NCBI GenBank assembly: GCA_902728285.1
Contig: CACVBU010000693.1
Coordinates: 329,143-393,142 of the forward strand
Direction: 5' to 3'
Length of the DNA stretch: 64,000 nucleotides
Source: Clytia hemisphaerica
Lineage: Eukaryota > Cnidaria > Hydrozoa > Leptothecata > Clytiidae
How positions within the stretch are numbered: position 1 is the first letter of the stretch; the number at the start of each line of letters is the position of its first letter. The notes beneath the pieces were generated by a model, which did not search any database, was not told the DNA's origin, and worked only from the letters and a program-made list of their open reading frames with translations. Shown here in pieces: positions 46,219-57,437 of the stretch. The position numbers and the translations under genes were made by a program.

Positions 46219-46317
46219 TTTTCTAATGTTTTTATTACACTTTGAGTATATATATTTTTTTTTTTTTTTCTTTTTACATTATGCTATCTTCACATTATTC
46301 CCATTTTTTAGCTCAGA

Positions 46318-49300
46318 ATGACCAGCCCTAATCTTGACTTTTTACGTGAGACATCAATTTGCCACGTCTGTAGGACCTGCGTCTTTGACAATGGGGTTTT
46401 TTGTGAGATCTGCTACACGTGGCTTCATATTAAATGTATTAAAATCACACATAAACATTATAATCAACTTGCTAATTCACCACTACCTTATTACTGTCAA
46501 AGTTGTATTTCTAAAACCCTACCATTAACTGATGTAACTAATCATAGCCTTTCACTAGAAACCTTTAACTCCAATACAGTTAAAATCAACAATAACACCT
46601 GTGAAGAATGCACTAAAATCATTGGTTATGATAAATTCATTCACTGTAAACTTGGTAACCATCTTTTTCATATAAAATGTTTACGTGACAGTAAAAACAT
46701 TAATGAAATCAACCGTAAAATTTGGTCATGTGATGACTGCTTAAACTTTCCTTTCCAGTGTTTAGAATCTAATGACATCATAAATGAACTCAAACCTATA
46801 ACAAAGCCAATAACCCATAAGGTTAAATTTGATAATAACTTCACACAATTTAAACACCTCCCAGCCCTTAACATCACCTCAGGTTTGCCCAATGATGAAG
46901 ATGACTTGATAAACTTTGAATATTACAATGTTGACAGTTTCTTGTCTTTAACTAAACGAATTGAAGATGATTATATCTCTGTCCTTCATACAAACATTAG
47001 ATCTCTTAACAAAAACTTTGATAAACTTGAAGCCCTTCTAACAATCTTGAAGTATGATTTTGACATTATAGGAGTTTCTGAGACATGGGACAATGATAAC
47101 AAGCTCTTTGTTAAACCCACAATCAGTGGTTACCACCCTTTTGAAGCAAGGTCTGGAAACAGTCAGAATGCTGGTGTTGGTTTATTTATCAAAGAAACCT
47201 TGAATTACAAAGAGAGGAATGATTTAACTTTCTCATCAACAGGTAAGAATTGTGATTTTGAATGTCTTTTTATTGAACTTGACTGTAAGATGCTTGTAGG
47301 GGTAGTATATAGACATCCTGATAACAAAATACAAATTTTCAATGATGAGTTTGAGAAAAGAGTTCTTGAAAGAATAAAAAATGAAGATAAGAAGGTTATT
47401 ATTATGGGAGATTACAATATAAATTTAATGAACTGTGAATCTCATCGTCACACAAGTAATTTCTTTGACAAGATGGTTTCATTTAATTTTCTTCCATACA
47501 TAATCCAACCAACTAGATTTAATGGTAACTCTCACACTCTTATCGACAATATTTTTTATAACGACATTTCCAATGAATGTATCAGTGGTAACTTAATTCC
47601 TCATATCACTGATCATTTGCCAAATTTCCTTTTTGTACCTCATTCTGATAATAAAATAACACAAAAATTTAAAAAATATCAAAAAGAGACTTCTCTGATT
47701 TTGATATCTTACGCTTTAGGGAAGATCTTTCAAATATTGACTTCACCAACAAATTCCTTCAGATGGAAGATGCTAACTTAATGTATGAATTTTTTCATAA
47801 AGGCATGAATCTTTTATTTGACATACATGCCCCATTTAAACTATTGACAAAAAATCAAAGAAGAAAAGAAAAAAACCCCTGGATGACCAATAAGATTCTT
47901 AACAAAATAAATATAAAAGATGCACTATATGGGCAGTTTATGAAAGACAAAGACCAACAAATTTTCAAAGAATATCATGAGATCTTGCGAGAGTTAAACA
48001 AAGACATACGTAAAGCAAAATTCATCTACCTCAAAAACAATTTACACAATCAAAGAATGACATCAAAAAATTTTGGAAAAATATCAACACCTTCCTTGGT
48101 AGAAATAAGACCAATCATTACCCAAGAACTATGACTCATCAAGATAAAACATTTACTGACTCTCATCAGATTAGTGAAGCTTTTAATAAATACTTTTCAG
48201 AGGTTGCTCCAAATCTTCTCAAAAAAATTCCTAAAAACGCAACTCTTAAACACGAAAACTACCTTACTAGGATGCAGTATAACAACTCTAGCTTCTTTTT
48301 CCAACGAACCAATAGGTATGAAGTCTTAACGCACCTTAACAACATAAACATTAATAAAGCCAAGGATATTTATGATTTCCCTACACGGATTATCAAAGGT
48401 ATTGCTGATCTACTAGCTGATCCTCTTGCTATTATGATAAACAACTCCCTATCCACAGGTGTTTTCCCTGAACTTTTAAAACATGCTAAAGTAACTCCTC
48501 TCTTCAAAAGTGGACTTAGAAATGATATAAAAAACTACAGGCCAATATCTGTTCTCCCAATTTTTGACAAGATCTTTGAAAAAATTGTTCATGAAAGAAT
48601 AACTAAATTTCTCAACAAAAATCACATTATATTCAAAGGACAGTTTGGTTTCCAAAAAGGTAAGTCTACATCTTCTGCAGTTATTCATCTCACTGACATT
48701 ATAGCTAGGTGCAAAGCTAAAAAAGAAGTTGGATGTGCAATTTTTTTGGATCTGGCAAAAGCTTTTGATACTGTAAATCACAAAATTCTCATTGACAAGC
48801 TTGATAGAATAGGTATCAGAGGCCCTGTACTATCCTGGTTTCAAAGCTACTTGACTAAGAGAAAACAAAGTGTCTCCTGTAATCATGTAAAGTCTGAACC
48901 CAGGTTCATCTCTCATGGTGTACCTCAAGGCTCAGTTTTAGGCCCCCTCCTGTTCTTGATATATGTCAACGATTTAGCACTAAGTTCGTCTTTCTCACAA
49001 ACAATGTTTGCTGATGACACATGTCTGTTCATGAGTCATTCAGATCCTGAAATACTTCAAAATCTCGTAAATACAGAACTCAAAAAAGTATCTGACTGGC
49101 TTGTTGCAAATTGTTGCAAATCAACTAACTTTAAATATCTCCAAGTCCAACTATATCATCTTTGGTGAAAACAAAACAGCTAACTTTCATGTCTCTATTT
49201 CAGGTCAATCTCTAAACAAGGTTAACGAAACAAAATATCTGGGTGTTGTTATTGATCACAAGTTGAACTGGAAAGAACATCTGAAAAGGCTACATACTAG

Positions 49301-49821
49301 AATCAAGCAAAATACAGGTATATTACGAAAGGTAGGATGGTTCCTTCCACGAGAGAACCTTATATCTCTATACTTCAGCCTTGTTAATTCACACCTAATC
49401 TATTGTATTTCTTCCTGGGGCTCTCCTAATACAAATGGTTTAAATATCATTAATGAAACCCTTTCTAAATGCATTAAATATATTGATCATGTATGTCCAT
49501 CCATTGATAACAATAAATTCAACCCTCTAACTGCTGATAAACTTTTTAAATTGGAATCATGTAAACTTGTCCATCAGTATTTAAATGATAACATCCCTTC
49601 AGCTTTAGTTAATCTATTTCAAAGATTTAAATCAGACAGTTTAATATCAAGAAAAAAATTCTAAGAATAATGTTGCTACCATCCATTATGATCAATCTTT
49701 TCATCCGCTTATGTTTTATGCACCACAATTTTGGAATCAAGGAAAATACTACAAATCTGCAAGTCTTTCCTTTTCAGCTTTTTCATCTTTCATGAAAAAA
49801 GAGCTTGGGAAATTGGATTAA
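46318..49821 (+). pseudogene. LINE ORF2: PHD-like fingers, endonuclease, reverse transcriptase; four frameshifts
   Basis: From ATG 46318: a Cys4-His-Cys3 PHD-like finger (C15, C18, C29, C32, H37, C40, then a CxxC) and a second Cys/His set (about residues 94-140). Next comes an EEP endonuclease with NIRSLNKNF, SETW, GVGLFIK, VYRHP, GDYNI and TDHLP. The reverse transcriptase follows with KNYRPISVLP, FGFQKGKS, FLDLAKAFDTVNH, GVPQGSVLGPLLF and the catalytic FADDT (near 49005). The C-terminal domain ends at TAA 49819-49821. Frameshifts lie near 47680 and 48055 (A-runs), 49110 (about 10-bp duplication of TTGTTGCAAA) and 49650 (A-run). All catalytic motifs remain readable, so decay is recent. Confidence 0.88.
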
Positions 49822-50209
49822 ATTAGAGTTTTTAATGTATATAATGTATATGTTGTCAATAGGGTTTGTTCTTTATTTTCTCTACATTTATCGCTTATAG
49901 TTTTCATGCATCATGTTTTCAATTTTGGTAATCCTTTAATTAAAGTTTAATATTCAAAAAATTTTCTTTCATTAAAGTGTTTTCTCTTTTATTACACACT
50001 ACTGTAAATACTTGGTATTTTGCTGACTTTACCCATAGTTTTTAATTTTATTTTGTTGTTGTTTTTTGTACTAGTCTTGTACTAGGTTTTTAAGACTTAA
50101 CTGTGAATGACTTAGAAATCCTCATATAGGATATTTTTATTCCCAGACTTGTATTTATATTTAACGTTCGTACTATCATAAAGATAAACAAATTGAAAAA
50201 TTGAAATTG

Positions 50210-51124
50210 AAAGGAGACGCCTCCTGATTACGCATAGCTGTCAATTTCGCCTCACAAATATGCGGGAGAGCTCCGGAAAAATTTTCCCCGATTATCCGAT
50301 TTTTCAAAATCCAAATTTGTTGGAAATTTTTTTCAGGAAATACACCGTTTAGGAGTCTTGCCATTCCACGGTACTCCATTGCAGAGGCCCGGTAAAAATG
50401 GTAGGTAAAAATGCGCACTTTAGTACTGTGAAAGGTTAGAGGAATGTAAACATTGTGAATTTTTGTCTCTCCTTTAAAGAGAATGATTTAGATATTTGAA
50501 CATGATATCAATGATAATTTTATAAGTCTCTCCTGAAAATTTCACAAAAATTCATCAAGAGGAAAAGAAGTTATGATTAAAAGTAGTTCTTTACCTACCG
50601 TTTTTCTGCTATGTTTCCTTATGAGAACCAGATGTTTACCTACCGTTTTTTTAACGGAGGAGAATGAATTTTCCGTGATCGCTAAAATCAAAACAATGGA
50701 AAATTGGATTGACGCGTGCGCAGTCGACACTCCTAAACGGTGTATTGGGGAATTTTTCGTTCCAATCTTTCAAAATCTAGAAGTTTCGCCGTTTGGTTTT
50801 TCCAAAATCAGAAAATTTTTGGAAATGCGGGAGATGCGGGAGAAAATCCCAAAAATGCGGGAGATTTGGCAGAATTTTCTTCACGCGGGAGAAATTGTTG
50901 ACATGCGGTGTAATTATCTCGTGAACGAGCAAACTGCGCATGATTTGATTGCTCCCAATGGAAAGAGCACAAAAAATTGATTCCATATGGTGATTTTCAG
51001 AAAAATCCACCGGTGGAATCAATCACAATTATAATAATCCATAAGAACCAATCAGAAGTAAGAATCTGTCTTCTGAACAAAAGCGTCTCAAAAAGAAAAT
51101 GGCGGACATGTAAAAAATCAAGAG
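50210..51124. repeat. Imperfect inverted repeat between LINE and the 51-kb element
   Basis: CACCGTTTAGGAGT (50343-50357) is inverted at 50729-50743 with weaker flanking similarity; GCGGGAGA repeats occur at 50825-50895. No gene supported; the 135-codon ORF lacks any family signature. Confidence 0.45.
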
Positions 51125-52062
51125 TAGACCAGGTCAATTGGGGGGGTCAGGGTCCCCAAAGTGGGGCGAAATTTTCCAGCTAGTTATAGGTTGCTAAAGA
51201 CCTATATTTTTAGGAATGGGATGGTAAACGGGCCCTAGTGGTGGCAATAAGTGACCAGAGACCACTGTTTTGAGGGTATTTTTCACAAAAATCAATTTTA
51301 TAAGGGATTTTGCTTGCATCTAAAATCACCTAATATTTTCAAAACATGACTGAGAAGTAAATATTTGTCAAAATTACATGAAATTTTCCAGATGTCTTCC
51401 CAATAGGTGCAAAATTGTCAAGAAAAAAAAAAATTCAAAATTTTTATTCAAGGGGGTCTGTATAAAAGAAAACAGGGGGTAAAATGTACGAATCCCCCCA
51501 AAAACGCCATTTTTTGGCTTAGATCTGGCTCTTTGATTTCCAAGAGATTTCTTAAATGACTAAAAACAATATAAAACAATAAAGTACAATAGATATGTTC
51601 CTAATAAACAATATATGGACCCCCTGGATCACTAGAATTGAAAAAAACGGGGGTAAAATAACAGAAAATTGTTATTTTTAGCGAAAAATGTGCATTTTTC
51701 TGCAATATCTCCCTTTTTTATCGCTCTAAATCTTTGCAAATGATGTTTGATGCTGGTAAATATATCAATAAGATCTAATATGTTACTCTTTGTGTTGTGG
51801 GGCTCTTTAAAATGAAAAAGACGGGGGTAAAATTAGAAAAAAATTTGACTTTTCAGTGAAATTCCTTCTTTTGTTGCTTTAGAAACCTTTGTTTTGGAAT
51901 CGATTATCCATTTATTGTTTGATATTTATACTTTCCCCTTGAGATGTTTTTTGGCAGTCTTTTCAGTTGTTTTTACTCATGAAAATTCAATTTAGTGTAG
52001 GAAAGGTTGAGTTGAGAACTTTTTGCTTTGATTTGATTCTATGGACGTTGAATGATTAAATA

Positions 52063-55000
52063 TTGAATATGATGTACTTTGTTTTCAACAAGACAAACTA
52101 CGCAAGGTATGGAACCTGGTACACACACACAATGAAAAACATCGACTCATTCTATCCTGGATTGAGGGAAATCCTGAAAACATCATGCATGTCCGTTCAA
52201 GCTCAATCTTCCTACCCTAGTCGCACCGCAGTAGACCAGCGTGGTGAACAATCAATCAACCGTGACGCTAAAACGTCAGGTAAAAAGTATACTTGTGTTG
52301 GTATCATAGCTTTCTGGTGTGCACTACTTCTCTTCTTTGACCAGAGTCTCAATTTATTATGTACCTAGGTATTAAGAAAATCAAAACTTTGTAATTCCTA
52401 AACTTTTCAGGTGGTATCAAATTCTACGCAAGTAAGAAAGAATCCGTTCTCAGTGCTGCCTTAACCGTTCTGATGCCAAAACAACACAAGAGCTCAAGAA
52501 AATGACTGGAGTCACAAAATCTTGCTACCAGTATAAGCCCATGCGACCATCAGAAATCATTGAAAGTGAAAAGCATGTGACAAAAATCGTCAAAGTTCTG
52601 AAAGAAAAGTACATCAATCCTTTCGACATTGGGTTGAAGGATCTGCACAACCTATCCTCAGGAGAGGCAGTAGAAGAAAACGCAGCAATTGACATCTTGA
52701 ATGTAAAGAAAGAGGGAAAAAGATTATACGAGGAGTTCGTGAAATCAAGAATTTTGGAGAAGACAAAAGGCTTTCATGACACTCTGAGCAGAGTTACAAT
52801 CAACAATTTCAAAACCTACTCAACATCTGAAGTTCAGTGTCAACACTTTCCAAACACAGTTGAGATAAACCGCGACATCATTGGCAGCGTACTGGCTTTT
52901 TTCATCAAAAACGAAAGGGCGATTGATGTACCTGCAGCTTTAGCATTCCCACTCTCTTCAATCCCTCTCAGCATTGCTCATGGAAGTGGTACCAAAAGGG
53001 AAACTCCTAAAAGTAAACTGATGAAGCTTCTCATCACCGATGCAACAAAAAAAGATCCGAATACAGATACCTCCTTAAAATCCACCAAGGTCTAGAAAAC
53101 CCTCGTCATTGATCTCATTGCAGCCATCCGACCAAGCACCCAGACACCTATCAACAATTTATTTGGAAATTCATTGGGGATCTTCCAAAGGGTTATAACC
53201 GCGTTGACATTGTTGCTGATACCTACATACAGAATTCCATAAAAGGTGCTGAAAGAACTGGCAGAGGAAGAGGTTAAAAAGTGATCATTGCATCAGTGGA
53301 TTCCAGATTCCCTCATGACTTCTCGGATTTCATGAAGAATGGAGAAAACAAGACCAATCTTGTAGCATTAATGTCGGAAGTTTTAAGAGGCAATATTGAA
53401 CGAGTTTTATCAACCCTGCGATGTTCAAAGCTTTTTTTTTCCCAAGAAGACATCACTTACTGTCTTAGTGAATCAGGAGTAACAATTTCAGAAGAGCTAT
53501 CGTCCAATCAAGAAGAGGCTGACACAAAGATCATTCTTCATTGTAACCATGCCCTCAAGGAAAATTCCAAATCCATTGCTGTTCTCCGATCACCTTCTTC
53601 AGATACTGATATCTTCATTCTCGCCGCATGTCTTTTAAATCCTTCAAAAATTTACCTTGATTATGGTAAAAGGTAAACAACGAAAGGGATTTTGGTTGAA
53701 AAAGCTTGGTAAAGATGTTGAAAAGTATCGTACTTCCCTCATTGGTTTCCATGCCTTCACTGGAAACGACTATCTTCATTTTTTAAGAAAGGGAAATCAA
53801 CCTGCTGGAAAAAAATGAAGAAGAATCGAAATTTTGTTGAAGCTTTCAAGGTGTTGAGGATGGGATGTCGATGATGCTACAATCACAACCTTGGAGCATT
53901 TCGTTTGTGCACTGTATGGCTATCCACGCGAAACATCGATCAATGTCGTTTGAAAGGCAGAAAACAATCTGTTGTTGTAAATGGCTTCAAATCCGAAAGT
54001 GCCCCTGTCATATCAGGAGTACCTCAAGGAACAGTACTTGGGCCGATTTTGTTTCTTCGGATGATTTCTGATGATTTCTGATATTGATGATAATATCAGG
54101 TATTCAATCCTTGCAAGCTTTGCTGACGATACTAGAATGCTTAAAGAAATCCAAGGAATAATTGACACGTTCAAGTTGCAACATGATCTCAACATAGTTT
54201 ATGATTGGACTGAGAACAATAACATGAAACTAAATAGTTGTAAATTCGAACATTTGAAATACGGTAAAGATACTGAATCAAAAAGTTTATCAACCTATTT
54301 CACTAACAACAAAACTGTAATTGAAAACAAAAACTCTGTCAAAGATCTTGGAGTGTGGATGAGTAGTGACTGCTCATTCACTGATCACATCAATAAAATG
54401 ATAGCAAAAGCTAAGGACATTTCTAGTTGGATTTTGAGAACATTCAACAACAGAAGCAGTGATGTTATGATAACGTTATGGAAATCCTTAGTTCTCCCTC
54501 ACCTCGACTACTGTTCTCAGCTTTGGTCACCAAACAGCATCCACCAAATTGAACAGATTGAATCCGTACAAAAGAACTTCTTCAATAAAATCAAAGGCCT
54601 TAGTGCTTTCGATTATTGGGAACAATTGAAAATGTTGAAAATGTATTCTCTACAAAGGAGGAGGGTAAGTTACAGAATTATTTATATTTGGTCGATACTA
54701 GAGGGTATAGTACCAAGGAGATGGCACTGTAAAAGGTGGTGTCTCGTCTTCAACTACAAGCCGTCATGGTCGAAAATGCCAACTACGAACAATCGAACGA
54801 AGTAGCTTTCGCAAATTATTTGTGAGAGCTTAGCTGTACAGGGTCCAAAACTCTTCAACAGTATTCCCTCTGACATACGAAATATCACTGGCTGTTCAAA
54901 AGACTCATTCAAAAAACGACTCAATAAATATCTGTGCTCTATACCCGACGAACCTCACACTACGTCGCGACAAACAAGATTGGCTGAATCAAATGCTCTT

Positions 55001-55348
55001 TTCGGTCAAATTATACGTGTTGGGCTCAACGAGCTGGACAGATGAATATCATCAAATCACAGTTTTGATACTTCACACAAAAAGGGCAAATCATCCAAAT
55101 TATGGAAGTCGTCTTTAACAAGCTGGCTGGACCATGCTGCCATTGCTGACAATGGTTTGTCTCCTGATGGTTCAACAGTTTGGGTAGAGGATGTGTTTCC
55201 GAAAGAAGTCAAAGAGATCTTGTGTGACGCAACATATATAGTTGACGAAACTGAAGATGGAGAAGGCGAGATATCTGACTTGGAAGAATCTGATAGTGAC
55301 TCAGAACCTGATGATAACTTAGACAGTTCTGATGATGAATCCACTTGA
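52063..55348 (+). pseudogene. Transposon protein of the NYARYG / EEADT...SSDTD family, decayed
   Basis: Segments occur in family order in shifting frames. NKTNYARYGTWY and TAVDQRGEQSINRDAKTSG end in a GT..AG intron of 131 nt (52280-52410), after which GIKFYASKKESVL continues in phase. Then come YKPMRPSEI, NRVDIVADTY, GAERTGRGRG, the PIN-like region EEADTKIILHC and SSDTDIFIL, GFHAFTGNDYLHF, LEHFVCALYG, HTKRANHP and WLDHAAIADNG. The tail is very acidic (about 55230-55345). This multi-domain family is common in cnidarian and mollusc genomes; I do not know its formal superfamily name. The N-terminal part is missing and a LINE fragment interrupts it near 53945-55060. Confidence 0.72.
53945..55046 (+). 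mobile_element. 5'-truncated LINE fragment nested in the transposon gene
   Basis: Begins inside the RT domain (LKGRKQSVVVNGF), then GVPQGTVLGPILF near 54020 and FADDT at 54118-54132, then the open 54071-54805 segment typical of the LINE C-terminal region (DLGVWMSSDCSFTDHI, LPHLDYCSQLWSP). After one frameshift it ends in LNELDR and TGA at about 55042-55044. It is diverged from the 43.8-50.2 kb LINE and so is a different family. Confidence 0.75.
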
Positions 55349-56415
55349 ATGTGAATGGCAACGGTTTTATTAAACTTTCAATGACAATATGTGATGTTAT
55401 AATTCAACTAATTTTTGTTATTGACTTGAAGCACAATACTTTTTTATTACTTTTCTTCCAACCGAAATATTCAAAATGCCCCGCTGAAAATCAACATTTT
55501 CTGCGGAAAATTGGCAATTTTCTGAATTTTACCCCCGTCTTTTTCATTTTAAAGAGCCCCACAACACAAAGAGTAGCATATTAGATGCTATTGATATATT
55601 TACCAGTATCAAACATCATTTGCAAAGATTTAGAGCGATAAAAAAGGGAAATATTGCAAAAAAATGCACATTTTTCGCTAAAAATAACAATTTTCTGTTA
55701 TTTTACCCCCATTTTTTTCAATTCTAGTGATCCAGGGGGTCCATATATTGTTTATTAGTAACATACCTATTGTACTTTATTGTTTTATATTGTTTTTAGT
55801 CATTTAAGAAATCTCTTGGAGCTCAAAGAGCCAGATCTAAGCCAAAAAATGGCGTTTTTGGGGGGTTTCGTACATTTTACCCCCAGTTTTCTTTTATACA
55901 GACCCCCTTGAATAAAAATTTTGAAATTTTTTTTTTCTTGACAATTTTGCACCTATTGGGAAGACATCTAGAAAATTTCATGTAATTTTGACAAATATTT
56001 ACTTCTCAGTCATGTTTTGAAAATATTAGGTGATTTTAGATGCAAGCAAAATCCCTTATAAAATTAATTTTTGTGAAAAAATACCCTCAAAACAGTGGTC
56101 TCTGGTCACTTATTGCCACCACTAGAGCCCGTTTACCATCCCATTCCTAAAAATATAGGTCTTTAGCAACCTATAACTAGCTGGAAAATTTCGCCCCACT
56201 TGGGGGACCCTGACCCCCCCCAATTGACCTGGTCTAGAGGGGCTTCCTTGTAGTGCTTTATATTAGATAGGATTGTGATCGATTGCACCGAGAAATTTTG
56301 ATAATTTTTTAAAAACTTTACCAATTCGAGGCTGCTCTTTCCATTAAAACTAGTTTCAAAATGCGCGGAAAAGCCTAAAGCCCTTAAAATTGAGATCAAA
56401 GTTTTATGACTATGT

Positions 56416-56566
56416 CTCCTAATTAGGAGACAGGTCTCCTAATCAAGCGACCCCAAGCGACCTACACGTCTCCTAATCAGGAGACGTCTCCTAATCAGGA
56501 GGCGTCTCCTAATCAGGAGGCGTCTCCTAATCAGGAGGCGTCTCCTAATAAGGCGACTGTTCTGGA
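56416..56566. repeat. 18-bp palindromic minisatellite
   Basis: Units of GTCTCCTAATCAGGAGGC; the first is the perfect palindrome TCTCCTAATTAGGAGA. About six units, some degenerate. Confidence 0.85.
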
Positions 56567-56582
56567 CTGTCAGTGCACAGTG

Positions 56583-57023
56583 GAGGTAAACATGCATAGC
56601 CCTCAAATGAATGACCTGGCTGGTCATTGAAATACAAAATTAAATCAAAACAAAAATAGTAGAGCAGAGCTGCAAGTGGAGCTGCGTACCATAAGTTGGT
56701 CTAATCTCGACATCCGTCTACTAATTTGACACCCTTTTTTAGAGATAGGAATAATATGAAAGTCGGAATCGGTGATTGAAAAAAGATTTATCCTCCCTTA
56801 CCACTAAGCAAATAAAGTAATTTTGACCTTTTCTTAATTTTTCAGCTCTAGAAAAGGGTGTCGAATTTAGAATAATAGAGGAGGAGGAGAGATTTCAACA
56901 TTAGACTAAGTTACGACGGTAGCTCATTTGCTTTGAAATTTTGCTGCTTAGATTTGGTCAGTCATTTGAGATTGGAGGGCTATGCATTTTAGCCTCCACT
57001 GATGCAAGTTACCCAATCTCACT
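56583..57023. mobile_element. GTGAGAT-family MITE, second copy
   Basis: CAGTGGAGG(C)TAAACATGCA at the left is inverted at 56965-57001 and followed by the AGTTACCCAATCTCAC end. The left extreme end seems lost. Related to 42649-42867 but with a different, longer interior. Confidence 0.7.
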
Positions 57024-57437
57024 GAAGTTCATTTAACGCTTGCAGCTGCTTGCAGAACGCCCACAGAACGCCCGCGAGCCCGCAAGCGCCCCCGCGTGGG
57101 TGAAAAATTTAATCTGTCAATCAACTTCTTAAGCGAAGAGTTCGCAAAGCAATTCTAGCTTTACGATAGTGCCGCCGGATCATCAGTGGATATTACTCAA
57201 TTATTATTATCCCTTTATTTTCATTCCTAGAACTTTTGCAAAAAAAAGAAAAAATAGAAAAGTTGTATTTTTTACTGCTCTATTCAGATACCGTAAATCC
57301 TCGAATAAGCGCCGGGGCGCTTATTTATTTTCAGGCTCTAAGGGGGGCACTTATTCAAGCAGAGCGCTTATTCGAGTGGGGCGCTTATTTTTTTATTTCA
57401 GAAATTTGTATATCAACAAATTCGGAATCTGCTTATA

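Larger units (their letters stand above)
43812..50209 (+). mobile_element. CR1/Jockey-type LINE, nearly full length
   Basis: Two ORFs in LINE order and a 3' end of TTGAAA/TTGAAATTGAAA repeats at about 50188-50209, a tail type seen in CR1/L2-like elements. The 5' end is uncertain; it probably lies just before the CpG-rich leader with two ATGGCG motifs at 43881-43915 (YY1-like, known in LINE promoters). ORF1 is split by an inserted element and ORF2 has four frameshifts, so this copy is dead. Confidence 0.85.
51127..56234. mobile_element. 5.1-kb TIR transposon with decayed gene, TA target
   Basis: Inverted repeats of about 710 bp (51127-51840 and 55530-56234) start GACCAGGTCAATT and sit between TA at 51125-51126 and 56235-56236. 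A GAG triplet also flanks outside, so a 3-bp duplication cannot be excluded. The interior carries a broken transposon gene (52063-55348) with a LINE fragment inside. Termini match the type of 57438-61357. Confidence 0.85.
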
